Shown here: positions 31,265-40,581 of the stretch, one piece after another | Numbering within the stretch: position 1 is the stretch's first letter | Layout: the number at the start of each line of letters is the position of its first letter | DNA from: Flavobacterium sp. NRK F7 | Lineage (GTDB): Bacteria; Bacteroidota; Bacteroidia; Flavobacteriales; Flavobacteriaceae | NCBI RefSeq assembly: GCF_024054195.1 | Contig: NZ_JAMXLB010000001.1 | Location: 186,001 to 250,000 of the forward strand | Direction of reading: 5' to 3' | DNA: 64,000 nt | Notes under the pieces: generated by a model | The model's input: only the letters and a program-made list of their open reading frames with translations | Database searches by the model: none | Told to the model about the DNA's origin: nothing | Translations under genes and position numbers: made by a program

Positions 31265-32515
31265 TTAGAGACCTGTTCTAATCGCTTCCACTGGATCCAA
31301 TTTTGCAGCTGAAATAGCAGGCAGAATTCCAGAAATCAAACCAATAAATGAGGCCAGACCACTCCCAATTAATAAATTTTGGGAACTTAAAACAAACTCA
31401 AAATCCAGAGCAGCACTTAATCCTACTGCACACAACCATACGAGTAGCATACCTACAATTCCTCCAATTAGAGACAAAATAATAGCTTCAAATAAAAACT
31501 GAAATAAAATAAACTTATTCTTAGCTCCCAAGGCTTTTTGAATTCCAATTAAGTTGGTACGCTCTTTTACAGAAACAAACATAATATTAGCAATTCCAAA
31601 ACCTCCAACTAAAAGAGAGAACAAACTGATTCCCCAACCTATTTTATTCATTTGTCCAACGATATTATCAATGAAATCTGTAAAACCAGATAGCACATTA
31701 ATAAAAAAGTTATTAATTTCACCAGGCTTCAAACTTCTATAAGCGCGCAGTTTTTGAGATAGTTCTGCTTTAAACTCTTCCATATCTACTCCCTTTTCAG
31801 GTTTAATTAATATGGCTGGAGTTAAACTCTTATTATTGTCGCCATACATTCTTCTTAAAAAGTTTACGGGAAAAAACACAGACACATCATTACTTTGACC
31901 AAAAGTAGCTTGTCCTTGTTTTTTAAGGACTCCAATTACCGTTAGCTTCTGTCCATATAACCTTACTTTTTTACCTAATGGATTCTTATTCCCAAATAAG
32001 CTGCTCGCTACTTCGCTTCCAATAACAATTACGGGTGTACCCGAATTGGATTCGGATTCATTAAAAAAACGACCTGTTTCAACTTTTATAGGTTCAATGT
32101 CAATTAATTCATTAGTACAAGGAGTTACCTGAATAGAATTAACGGTTTTGTCATCATATTTTATATTTTCATTTCGAGTAAATACATTAAAAGACATTTT
32201 ATCTACATAATTTACCGAACGTCTAATGTATTCATATTCTTCATAAGTTACATCTGGAAACTGTTCTCTTTTCCATCTTGGCACTTCTGAAGGACCAAAA
32301 GAAAAGCGAATTAAATACACGGTATTTAAATCCATATCACTTAAATCTTCTTTGATTTTCTTATCCATAGAATCTACAGCTGCAAGAACTGCAATAATGG
32401 AAAAAATACCTATAGTAACTCCTAAAAGAGACAATAAGGTTCGTAATTTGTTATTTCGCAATGCATTGAGTGCAAAGCTTAAACTTTCTTTAAGTAATCG
32501 AAGATATAATAACAT
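31265..32515 (-). CDS. ABC transporter permease, MacB/FtsX-type
   Basis: The 416-residue permease has the MacB-PCD/FtsX architecture. An N-terminal helix follows a basic start (SFALNALRNNKLRTLLSLLGVTIGIFSIIAVLAAVDS). A periplasmic domain spans about 45-270, and three C-terminal helices (about 285-410) include ANIMFVSVKERTNLIGIQKALGA. The motif SLLGVTIGIFS is typical. Such proteins pair with a MacA-type adaptor and an ATPase, but no such genes are adjacent, so it is an orphan permease here. It converges with the large surface-protein gene. Confidence 0.85.
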   Translation of the reverse strand: MLLYLRLLKESLSFALNALRNNKLRTLLSLLGVTIGIFSIIAVLAAVDSMDKKIKEDLSDMDLNTVYLIRFSFGPSEVPRWKREQFPDVTYEEYEYIRRSVNYVDKMSFNVFTRNENIKYDDKTVNSIQVTPCTNELIDIEPIKVETGRFFNESESNSGTPVIVIGSEVASSLFGNKNPLGKKVRLYGQKLTVIGVLKKQGQATFGQSNDVSVFFPVNFLRRMYGDNNKSLTPAILIKPEKGVDMEEFKAELSQKLRAYRSLKPGEINNFFINVLSGFTDFIDNIVGQMNKIGWGISLFSLLVGGFGIANIMFVSVKERTNLIGIQKALGAKNKFILFQFLFEAIILSLIGGIVGMLLVWLCAVGLSAALDFEFVLSSQNLLIGSGLASFIGLISGILPAISAAKLDPVEAIRTGL

Positions 32516-32832
32516 AATACAGTTGAATTATAGTATTAGTAGACCGAAAGCTTAAAATGTTACAAAAAGTATATAAAAAGATACACTTTAGCTTGACTAA
32601 AGGTTAAGTTACTATAACCTCGGCTTTGATATGGCTTTGATATGGAGTAACAACTTATGTAAAACACATAGAAGAAATAGAATTTAAAAATATTTTTTAA
32701 TGAAATAGCTGTAAGGCCCCTATTTCTTGTACTTAACATCTATTTCATTTTAATACTAATATATTTTTAGAAACTTTATTTATTTTTGTTTTAACTTTAT
32801 TTAAAAATACAACTATTCAAAAAACAAACACT
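32516..32832. other. intergenic region of 317 bases with an 11-base tandem repeat
   Basis: It separates the divergent permease and OmpA genes. It holds two copies of GGCTTTGATAT in direct tandem (32622-32643), a small GAAATAG/CTATTTC inverted repeat (32702-32708 and 32720-32726) and a -7-like TATTTTTG at 32781-32788 for the OmpA gene. No gene-like frame or structured RNA was seen. Confidence 0.5.
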
Positions 32833-33852
32833 ATGAAAAAAATTTTTTTATTAGCCATACTAGGCTTATCTCTATTTTCATGTAAAAAAGATACTACTAC
32901 AGAAAACACGAACAATAGTGAAAATGAAGTAGCAACGGAAACATTAGAACAAAAATCTTCAAATGAAAATGATTCCAAAACACTTGATTTAACAAAAATC
33001 CCTATTAGTACATTTCCCATTACCCAAATACCTTTTTTTAGTTTACCAACGGGATACAAATATTCTCATGAAGAAAAGAGAAATTACGAGTCGATTCGTT
33101 TTTGGACTGGGTCATCATTTGAAATGCCAGAAGGTGAATTATTTTGTGGAAGAATCAGTAATGACAAAGACCATTCCTATTCTGGTCTTGAACTTTTTAA
33201 AAATTTAGATCAAATTTTTAAAGAAGCTGGTGCAGTAGCACTTTTTGAGGGTAAAGTACCCCAAGAAGCAATCACTCAAAATGAAGAAAAATATCCTATT
33301 TCTGATTATGGGATAAAATCTAACGCCTATGGTTTTCAAGGATTTGCCAAAACATGGACGTATATCATCCGACAAGACAATCAAAATATTTGGTTACAAT
33401 TAAATGAATCTGATGACAATGCAAGTTTACATGTGGCAATAATTAAAACAAAAGCGGTTGCTATTACTTCTCAACTCATTAAAGCTGACGAAATGAAATT
33501 GTCATTGGAACAGAATGGATTAGTAACCTTATATATTAATTTTGAGACCAATAAATCAGACATACAACCAGAAGCTAAGCCAACTCTAGAAGAAGTTTTT
33601 AAATTATTAAAAGAAAACCCAAGTTTAAAATTAAGTATTGAAGGACACACCGACAATAGTGGCGATAAAAAATACAATTTTGAACTTTCTGAAGCAAGAG
33701 CTAAAAGTATTGTCGCTTACCTTACACAAAAAGGCATTTCAAGTGAGCGATTACAAAGTAAAGGTTATGGCGATACTAAACCATTACAAGAAAACACATC
33801 AGAAGACAATAAAGCCTTAAATAGACGAGTTGAATTGAGAAAAATAGGATAA
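32833..33852 (+). CDS. OmpA-family lipoprotein
   Basis: The 339-residue protein has a lipoprotein signal (LGLSLFSC, Cys17), a Thr/Asn/Glu-rich linker and an uncharacterised middle domain of about 160 residues. That domain includes FSLPTGYKYSHEEKRNYES and KEAGAVALFEGKV. A canonical OmpA domain (about 230-339) with LYINFETNKSDI, LSIEGHTDNSG and NRRVELRK motifs follows and should bind peptidoglycan. It is thus an outer-membrane-to-cell-wall tether. A -7-like box lies at 32781-32788. Similar architecture is common in Bacteroidota. Confidence 0.88.
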   Translation: MKKIFLLAILGLSLFSCKKDTTTENTNNSENEVATETLEQKSSNENDSKTLDLTKIPISTFPITQIPFFSLPTGYKYSHEEKRNYESIRFWTGSSFEMPEGELFCGRISNDKDHSYSGLELFKNLDQIFKEAGAVALFEGKVPQEAITQNEEKYPISDYGIKSNAYGFQGFAKTWTYIIRQDNQNIWLQLNESDDNASLHVAIIKTKAVAITSQLIKADEMKLSLEQNGLVTLYINFETNKSDIQPEAKPTLEEVFKLLKENPSLKLSIEGHTDNSGDKKYNFELSEARAKSIVAYLTQKGISSERLQSKGYGDTKPLQENTSEDNKALNRRVELRKIG

Positions 33853-33916
33853 CAACTACCCTCTTTTTTATCAATTTCAGGTATTTCAAAAACTCGAACA
33901 TACAGTTATAAAAAAT

Positions 33917-34528
33917 TTAGAAGAGATTGTGAAACGAAAAAGCAATCAAATCCTTAATAGAATTGAGTTCGAGTTTTTTTAAAATATTCTTTCGGTGTGT
34001 ATCTACAGTAAACTGACTTATATGCAAAGCATCTGCAATTTGTTTTGCCGTTTTCCCTTCTTTTATTAGTAAAATAATTTCTTTTTCTCTTTTAGAGATC
34101 ATTTTAAACAAAGGTGGCGGATCAAAACAATCCATGTCCATTTCTAAAAAGACATCTTCCCCTGCTAGTACCAAACCAATAACCTCTTTCATTTCTTTGG
34201 CATCGGTACTCTTTGGTATAAAACCATTCGCTTGACTCTTCTTAATTTCGAGATATAAATTTTTAGGATCAAACATAGAGATAATAATAATTTTCAGATG
34301 AGGATAATTAGTTTTCATCCGTCTGGCAACTTCCAATCCGTTTTCCTCTTTCAATTGAATATCCAAAAGAATTAAATCGATATGATCTAATGAATTGGAC
34401 AATTCCTTCTCAGAAGCAATACAATCCTGTAAATGTACCCCTTCTATATCTCTTAAAATTCTTGCCAATCCTTCAGCAAAAAGTTTATGATCATCGATAA
34501 TTATGGTATTATGAATTTTAGTTTTCAT
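33917..34528 (-). CDS. NarL/FixJ-type response regulator
   Basis: The 203-residue regulator has an N-terminal receiver (about 6-125) with IIIDDHKLFAEGL, phosphoacceptor Asp56 (LILLDIQL) and the conserved Lys in FIPKSTDA. A C-terminal LuxR-type helix-turn-helix (about 138-198) shows SKREKEIILLIKEGKTAKQIADAL and FTVDTHRKNILKKL. It is the DNA-binding output of the histidine kinase encoded immediately upstream, with which it overlaps by 11 bases. It is expected to control the divergent locus at 36.5-40.4 kb, by position only. Confidence 0.92.
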   Translation of the reverse strand: MKTKIHNTIIIDDHKLFAEGLARILRDIEGVHLQDCIASEKELSNSLDHIDLILLDIQLKEENGLEVARRMKTNYPHLKIIIISMFDPKNLYLEIKKSQANGFIPKSTDAKEMKEVIGLVLAGEDVFLEMDMDCFDPPPLFKMISKREKEIILLIKEGKTAKQIADALHISQFTVDTHRKNILKKLELNSIKDLIAFSFHNLF

Positions 34529-36395
34529 TTAAAGGAATGTTTATAATAATCGTAGTATTGCCTTTTGTACTTGAAATATGCACTACTCCATTTCTATTTT
34601 TAACCCGTTGATGGATGTTTTTCAATCCCATACCTGTTCCTTTCATTGCTTTCTCAACAGCAAACCCAATGCCATTATCTTCAATTATGACTTGGATATC
34701 TTCATCAATCAAAATTTGAATTGTAACTTCTTTAGCTTGTGCGTGCTTTAAAATATTGGTTATAATTTCATTGACAATTTTGAAAAGTGCTTCTTTAGTA
34801 GTTCCAGATATTTTTTGATCGTTCCCAATAAAAATATGATTAAACTCTATAGGTGTTATATTTTTATAGAGGGCGATTAGATTATCCACTCTTTCTTTAA
34901 GAGAAGACAAGTTAGAACTTGTTCCTGATAATTTATTATAAAAGGATCGAATGTCGTTACTTGCATTGGATATCATTTCAATTAATTTTTTATCTTCTAC
35001 ATAAGTATGAGTTACCAATAATTTTATGGCATTAATAGTAGCACCTAAATCATCATGTAAATCTCTAGCAATTTGCTGTCTTTCCTGATTTTGAATATTC
35101 AATTCTCGATGCATCATGCGTTCCTCGTAATTCGCATTTTCAATTTCCAACTTAAATTTCATTTTTGCTGTTTTTTGAAATCGCCATGCAATTAAAACAC
35201 CTATAAAAACAAACTCTGCACATACTACCCAATAAAAATAATTAGGATAGGTTATTTCGTAATAATTTATGATCCCAGAATAATTTAAAAAATATCCTGC
35301 AGGATTAAAAAGCAACATGATAATTATAAATAAAATACCTATGATTATTTTTTTTGATTGCAGTGAAAATAAAATGATTTTTAGAACAGTAATACCAACA
35401 ATAATAAAAATAAAATAGAGATTTATTTTCCATACAATATAATAACTCAATTGCCCAAAATGAAGTTGATTCATACATAAAAAATAGAGTATAATAGAGG
35501 TTATACTTATGAATACGCCTATTTTAAAGATCCTATCAATTATTTTTTTATACTTAATTTCAGTAGTAATGCCTTGAAAAATATACGTTACAATTTCATA
35601 ATTAATACAAACTGCTAGTAATGAAAGCGGTAAAGAATGGAATCGGTTTACTATCTTAAAAAGTAGTTCTTGGGTAATAACAGGATTCATCAATTCTTCA
35701 GATAAAGTAATTATTACAATTACTATGAGATAGAAAAAAAACTGCAAAAACACATTCTTCCTTTGAATAACCCATAAAATAAAACTCAGAAGAGACATCA
35801 ATAAAAAAGTACCAATAAAAAAACCAACTGACCAGTAAAAACGTTTTTCCCAAAGCAAATTATGTTCTGGTGTTGTTAAATCTGTAAAAGCATTTTGGGC
35901 ATGCCTTTTATTAATCAGTTTTACAACAATTTCTTGTTCCTCATTGTACTTAATTACAACAGGGATTGTAAGCGCTCGAGTAGGAACCTTACGCTCTTTT
36001 AACAATTGATTTCGAAACAAAGTATCAGTGGGTAGCCATTTTTCTTTCTGCTTTCGATACACATAAATAGAATCGGCATGTGTATAAAAAGACCACCAAT
36101 ATTTAAAATCTTTAGAAGAGCTATTTTTAATTTTTAAGTAATACCAACTCGAATAAGGATTCAGTCCTAAATTCCTTTTAGAGCGGTATTTTGATTGAGC
36201 AAACGTATCCTTACTTAATCGCTGTGCTACTTCTTCGAAATTAGCATTTTTAGTTGTGTCTATCCAAATTCGTAAATAGTCATATAAATTGTGTGCATTG
36301 GGGCCATCCACATGAAAAACTCTTTTTTCTTGTGCCATAGAAAGCAATGCAAAGTGGTAGCAAAGCCATAAAAACAAATACTGTTTACGTGACAT
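34518..36395 (-). CDS. 7TMR-DISM-type sensor histidine kinase
   Basis: This 625-residue membrane kinase has a signal peptide (to about residue 21) and a periplasmic 7TMR-DISM extracellular-2-type beta domain (about 25-185). It continues with seven predicted membrane helices (about 190-410), a short coiled coil, a HisKA_3 dimerisation domain with the phosphorylated His447 in ARDLHDDLGATI, and a HATPase domain with NEIITNILKHA and DNGIGF/GMGLKNIHQR. It senses an extracellular or membrane signal and phosphorylates the LuxR-type regulator. It is divergent from the exported locus next to it, with 143 bases between the starts. Confidence 0.92.
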   Translation of the reverse strand: MSRKQYLFLWLCYHFALLSMAQEKRVFHVDGPNAHNLYDYLRIWIDTTKNANFEEVAQRLSKDTFAQSKYRSKRNLGLNPYSSWYYLKIKNSSSKDFKYWWSFYTHADSIYVYRKQKEKWLPTDTLFRNQLLKERKVPTRALTIPVVIKYNEEQEIVVKLINKRHAQNAFTDLTTPEHNLLWEKRFYWSVGFFIGTFLLMSLLSFILWVIQRKNVFLQFFFYLIVIVIITLSEELMNPVITQELLFKIVNRFHSLPLSLLAVCINYEIVTYIFQGITTEIKYKKIIDRIFKIGVFISITSIILYFLCMNQLHFGQLSYYIVWKINLYFIFIIVGITVLKIILFSLQSKKIIIGILFIIIMLLFNPAGYFLNYSGIINYYEITYPNYFYWVVCAEFVFIGVLIAWRFQKTAKMKFKLEIENANYEERMMHRELNIQNQERQQIARDLHDDLGATINAIKLLVTHTYVEDKKLIEMISNASNDIRSFYNKLSGTSSNLSSLKERVDNLIALYKNITPIEFNHIFIGNDQKISGTTKEALFKIVNEIITNILKHAQAKEVTIQILIDEDIQVIIEDNGIGFAVEKAMKGTGMGLKNIHQRVKNRNGVVHISSTKGNTTIIINIPLNEN

Positions 36396-36442
36396 TTTAC
36401 GCTATTAATCTAACAAATATCTAGTAATTTACTGAAAATAAA

Positions 36443-36462
36443 AATACCAAGAACTTGGTATT
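36443..36462. promoter_or_regulatory. perfect inverted repeat in the divergent kinase/exported-locus region, possible operator
   Basis: AATACCAAG and CTTGGTATT are perfect 9-base arms around AA. It lies 48 bases before the kinase start and 77 bases before the 36539 start. There is no T-run, so it is not a terminator. A dimeric LuxR-type regulator could bind a repeat like this. Confidence 0.45.
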
Positions 36463-36538
36463 GTACCATTTGTAGTAAAAAAATAAATTTATAGTACTGT
36501 CAAAAAAGAGCTATTAACTGATTAGAAATAAATTATTT

Positions 36539-37123
36539 ATGAGAAAAACACAATGTATCAAATGCCTTTTTGTTTTTGTTTGTATTTTTTTAGGAAACAC
36601 TTTCAGAAGCGAAGCACAACGCAGTGAAACACATAGTTTAAATTTATCTCGAAGTCGCTCAGGTCTCAATTTTGAAACCCAGACAAGTGGTTTTGACTTC
36701 TATGGAGTACAATTTCGCTATCAATTTGTCAATTGTGGAGGCGATGTTCAAATGGGCATTAATTATGATAAAAGAGCCAATTACACCTTCTATTATCACA
36801 ATGGAAGATGGTTTGGAGAGACTACTGTAGGAAGTGATTTATGGCCAAAAGCTACTGATTTTGAACTTCAAGAAATCACTGCTGATTTATATTATGGGAA
36901 TTCCAATTTGGGACAAGTTCACTTAAATTATATCGTGGGGAATTTTGCAGGCTGTTTTGGAGAAACTTTTGATGTATTGAAACAAGTGGGTAAAAACCCA
37001 TCCGACAAGTTATACAAAGACAACATTCATAAATTAACACTGAGAAATGTAAAAATTATTCGCGGTGGTCCTACAAAAACTAGTAATGATTACAAAATTA
37101 AAGACAAATTAAAGAAGCTTTAA
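36539..37123 (+). CDS. exported protein of unknown function
   Basis: The 194-residue protein has a signal peptide (about 1-26, LFVFVCIFLGNTFRSEAQ). The mature part has beta-rich features and three Cys, with NCGGDVQMGINYDK and AGCFGETFDVL segments. I recognise no family. It starts the three-gene locus that follows the divergent two-component system, and the next gene begins 33 bases after its stop. The FETQTSGFDFYGVQFRY pattern suggests a small beta-barrel or lipocalin-like fold. Secretion is the only supported property. Confidence 0.6.
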   Translation: MRKTQCIKCLFVFVCIFLGNTFRSEAQRSETHSLNLSRSRSGLNFETQTSGFDFYGVQFRYQFVNCGGDVQMGINYDKRANYTFYYHNGRWFGETTVGSDLWPKATDFELQEITADLYYGNSNLGQVHLNYIVGNFAGCFGETFDVLKQVGKNPSDKLYKDNIHKLTLRNVKIIRGGPTKTSNDYKIKDKLKKL

Positions 37124-37156
37124 TAATAAGCATTCTTTCTTTAAAAACTGTTCGCT

Positions 37157-39385
37157 ATGATTTCAAAAAAAACACTTTTACCATTTTTACTTCTATTTTC
37201 AGGCATGTGTAGTACTATTTTCGCTACCGACCTTACCCCTAAAAGATACAAGACTGTATATTATTTTACCCAACAAACCTCAACAAAAAATGGCCATATC
37301 ATTTTATCATTTGTAAAATCGATTTCTTGTGAATGGGGTAGTCGAGGAGAGTATGCCATTGAAAAAATAATTCGAGAAGATTTTAGTAATTGGTTTAGAT
37401 ACAAATCATGGAGTAAAGAATATCGTGCCAACGTATATGTATATGAATCCGAAAGCAGTGCCCAACAAGCTCGTAATCGAATTCGCTCTTCTTCAGGCTT
37501 ATATGATGATAACGACAAGTATACCGATTCCTATCGTTATGATTGCGATTATCATCTTTCTATTGATGAAGAAAATGAATGGGAAAGACAACGACAAGCA
37601 AAAGAAGAAGAAAGAAGACAAGCAAAAGCAGAACAAGATCGAATTGCTGCTGAAAACTTAAGAATTCAAAATGAAAAAAAAGCAGCTGAGGAAAAAATAA
37701 AATTTACCAATTGGTCAAATACTACAAAAAATACGTTTCTCACAAAATTGAATGAATGGGATGCAAAAACCAAACAATTTATTACCGAAACTCAGAACAA
37801 ATACAATTTATTTAAAGGCGAAAAACTACCTACTTATTTAGATATTTATGCCTTATTGATAGAAAGAACTTTACTCTCACCTACTATTTCTGGGGAAGAA
37901 AAATCAGCCATTTTGAATAGGGTTTTAGTAGATACTTATAACTACTACAATATTTATTATGATTATAATTATAACAAAGTAGTTCCTACGGATGTTTTTA
38001 AAAAAATCAATTCCATTTATGCTTATGGGAAAGCACAATTTGGATTTCATCCTGCAACCAATGCGTATCGCTATTTATCTGGAACAACCGTTTCGGTTCC
38101 AAACTCTAGTTTCGCAGCAGACATTAACGAATTCGAAAAAAGAGGGCTTTCTTATTTTGCTCAAAACAAAGCCAATTTAGCCTTATTTGAATATTTTTCA
38201 GCTTTAGCAAATCACAATACCAATTTAAAAAGGGTAATTTCAATGAGAAATTTTACCAATAACATAATACAATGGCGTGTTAATTTAGGGTATCTTTTAT
38301 ACTATAACGGTTATTATTTTGACGCCTATCAACTCTTAAACCGAGAAAGAACCAGTGTCGATTTATATACTAAAGATTTTAAACCTACCACGTATTGGGA
38401 GATATACTCTTTTGAAATTGCTGCTTTATATTATTCCGCTAATTATGATTTAGCCATACAAGAAGCGCAAAAATTTGAACAAGCCCTTTTAAAACAATAT
38501 CCCAAAAAGGAATTAGTCGATTTAAATACGATTAAAATTTCCAAAGACAAAAACAGTCTGGCTACCAATGACATTTCTATTCAAAATTGTTATTCAAGAG
38601 CTTTGATTTTTTGGTCCAAATCACTTTTTAAAAAAGATGATATGAAAGCATCTTCAAAAGTTTTACATCCAATTGTAAAAATGATTAAAAAAGGAACACC
38701 TGTATCTTACTTTGGTAACAACGATAATCAACTGATTTATTTATTAAAAAAACACGAACCCAGTTTATCTGAAAAAAAAAACTTAGGTAACTCGAGTACT
38801 ACTTTCAAGCAAATTATTCAAACTTATGATCAATGGGAAAAAAATGTTACTAAAAAAACTTGGGAAGAAATTAATGCTTCAAAAATCGAAGCCTTCAATA
38901 ATGCCTATGATAATAAAAATGACAACCTAGCTGTAAGCATTGCAAAAGAACTTCTTCCTTCATTACGTTATGATTTCACCTATAACAACACCGTTTATAA
39001 AGATTTGATGACAAAGGCCGCTCTAGCCTCAACTTGTAGTAAAGATTATGAAAGTGCTATCTGTTTTGCTAATTACGCCCAACTCAATTCTGAAAAAAAA
39101 GAAGAAGATGTAGCCTATTTATTATTACTCACCAATATTATACTAAGCAATACTTATTCCTATCCTTTAGATGCTAATGTCAAATTTGTAAAACCAAAAG
39201 ACGATAATGTAAAATATGACTTTGAAGCCTTACTGACTAAAGCAGCTTCCAAAAAATACGATGCCGATTATGGCTATATCATATTAGAACATATTCAACA
39301 AGAACTTGCTAGAAAACAAGAAAAATCGATATACTTACCGTATCTTTATAATGCTATTAAAAAAACGAAACCTAAAAGCATATGA
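37157..39385 (+). CDS. exported protein with Glu/Lys-rich coiled coil and helical repeats
   Basis: The 742-residue protein has a signal peptide (about 1-23) and an N-terminal domain of about 110 residues (RYKTVYYFTQQ to RYDCDYH). A short charged coiled coil spans about 135-180 (ERQRQAKEEERRQAKAEQDRI). A long, mostly helical C-terminal region (about 190-740) with aromatic-rich, TPR-like repeats follows. No enzymatic motif was seen. The end overlaps the FGE-like gene by 4 bases, so both are coupled. It may be a periplasmic or outer-membrane scaffold. Function unknown. Confidence 0.6.
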   Translation: MISKKTLLPFLLLFSGMCSTIFATDLTPKRYKTVYYFTQQTSTKNGHIILSFVKSISCEWGSRGEYAIEKIIREDFSNWFRYKSWSKEYRANVYVYESESSAQQARNRIRSSSGLYDDNDKYTDSYRYDCDYHLSIDEENEWERQRQAKEEERRQAKAEQDRIAAENLRIQNEKKAAEEKIKFTNWSNTTKNTFLTKLNEWDAKTKQFITETQNKYNLFKGEKLPTYLDIYALLIERTLLSPTISGEEKSAILNRVLVDTYNYYNIYYDYNYNKVVPTDVFKKINSIYAYGKAQFGFHPATNAYRYLSGTTVSVPNSSFAADINEFEKRGLSYFAQNKANLALFEYFSALANHNTNLKRVISMRNFTNNIIQWRVNLGYLLYYNGYYFDAYQLLNRERTSVDLYTKDFKPTTYWEIYSFEIAALYYSANYDLAIQEAQKFEQALLKQYPKKELVDLNTIKISKDKNSLATNDISIQNCYSRALIFWSKSLFKKDDMKASSKVLHPIVKMIKKGTPVSYFGNNDNQLIYLLKKHEPSLSEKKNLGNSSTTFKQIIQTYDQWEKNVTKKTWEEINASKIEAFNNAYDNKNDNLAVSIAKELLPSLRYDFTYNNTVYKDLMTKAALASTCSKDYESAICFANYAQLNSEKKEEDVAYLLLLTNIILSNTYSYPLDANVKFVKPKDDNVKYDFEALLTKAASKKYDADYGYIILEHIQQELARKQEKSIYLPYLYNAIKKTKPKSI

Positions 39386-40416
39386 TTTCATTTTTTAAAA
39401 AATACTCATTAGTTTGTCTTTCCCTTTTGCTAATCAATAGCATCACTGCACAACTCAACAATCTTGCCCATTTTTCGTATTTGGAAAGCGAAGAAGAGTT
39501 TGCAACTATGCTTGATCCAGACGATACCCTTTTTGAAAAAACTTATATTGTAGCGTCTAGAGAAATTGAACCATTGTATATGCTCAATTATGAAATTAGT
39601 GGACATGATTTTGAAACTTTTTGTAAAAAAACAAAACGTAAAATGCCATCTCAACCCAAAGGGCATAATCCATTATTACCTGTTGTGAATGTAAATCACA
39701 ATGATGCTGTAGCCTATTGCGAATGGTTATCTTCATATTATCAGGTTACCTTTCGGTTGCCTAGTGAAAGAGAATGGGAATATGCTGCATCTATTGGCTT
39801 TTCGAAAGACAAAAAAGACAAAAATGGAATTAATACAAACATCGTTTATCTGTATAATGCTAAAAATGAAAAACCTAGTTGCATTACTTGTACACAGCCT
39901 AATTTATATGGATTGTACCATATGCGTGGCAACGTATGGGAAATTACTGAATCATCTACCAGTTATGTTGATGAAAACACTATGACCTTAATGGGTGGTA
40001 GTTTTTTTGAAGATGCCGACCATGTACAAGCTAATTCAAAAGTCAATCACAATAAACTTTTAAAAAGAGCCGACGTAGGATTTAGAATTGTAATACCCAA
40101 AAGAGACTATGAATTATTGCGTTTTGCTATAGAATTACAAACATTAATTCATCCTATTAATGATGAAAAAGCACCTATAACTATAACTGCAAAAGGAATA
40201 TACAAAGGCCAACTTTTCATTGCTTGGGATGATGGTTTTGAAAACTTTTACTATGATGAGAAGAGTCAGACTGCAGGCTTTTGTTGTTGGGCTCAAGATA
40301 TTAATAAATTAGGAGAAGAAAGTAATTCCGTTATTGAATTTAGTTTTAAAAAAGAAGACTTTAAGCAAATTCAAAAAATTGCTGCTTATTTTGATAAATT
40401 CCCAGTTGAAAATTAA
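39382..40416 (+). CDS. exported FGE/SUMF1-like domain protein
   Basis: The 344-residue protein has a signal peptide (about 1-23, ending NSITAQ) and a formylglycine-generating-enzyme/SUMF1-like domain (about 50-235). The motifs are PVVNVNHNDAVAYCEWLS, FRLPSEREWEYAA, GLYHMRGNVWEIT and a final ADVGFRIVI. The domain is the same fold as the GldK/GldJ-type gliding proteins. The active-site Cys pair of true formylglycine enzymes is not evident, so it is probably non-catalytic. A further C-terminal domain of about 110 residues has FCCW and a DGFENFYYDEKS segment. It is coupled by 4-base overlap to the upstream gene. Confidence 0.8.
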   Translation: MISFFKKYSLVCLSLLLINSITAQLNNLAHFSYLESEEEFATMLDPDDTLFEKTYIVASREIEPLYMLNYEISGHDFETFCKKTKRKMPSQPKGHNPLLPVVNVNHNDAVAYCEWLSSYYQVTFRLPSEREWEYAASIGFSKDKKDKNGINTNIVYLYNAKNEKPSCITCTQPNLYGLYHMRGNVWEITESSTSYVDENTMTLMGGSFFEDADHVQANSKVNHNKLLKRADVGFRIVIPKRDYELLRFAIELQTLIHPINDEKAPITITAKGIYKGQLFIAWDDGFENFYYDEKSQTAGFCCWAQDINKLGEESNSVIEFSFKKEDFKQIQKIAAYFDKFPVEN

Positions 40417-40472
40417 AATTATCATTAGAACAAAATTTTATTAAAAAAAGTGCTTTTCTGTGTCTATAATTG

Positions 40473-40503
40473 TTGAAAGTTTTAATAAGTATAACTACTT
40501 TTG
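40473..40503 (+). promoter_or_regulatory. promoter of purH
   Basis: TTG (40473-40475), a 20-base spacer and TACTTTTG (40496-40503) match the flavobacterial consensus TTG-N17-23-TAnnTTTG in sequence and spacing. The purH ATG is 79 bases downstream of the -7 box. Confidence 0.7.
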
Positions 40504-40581
40504 CACAACGAAAAACTACTCCAAAAAAAATACATAACAAAAACGTCTTTTTTTTGGAACTAAACAACAACACAACACACT

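Noticed and set aside
32516..32832. IS remnant or attachment site from the short tandem repeat
   Set aside because: No transposase fragment, no terminal inverted repeats and no target duplication.
36443..36462. Palindrome as a terminator
   Set aside because: No T-run on either strand and the flanking genes are divergent.
39382..40416. True formylglycine-generating (sulfatase-activating) enzyme or GldK/GldJ itself
   Set aside because: No sulfatase gene nearby, no clear catalytic Cys pair, and it is not in a gldKLMN context.
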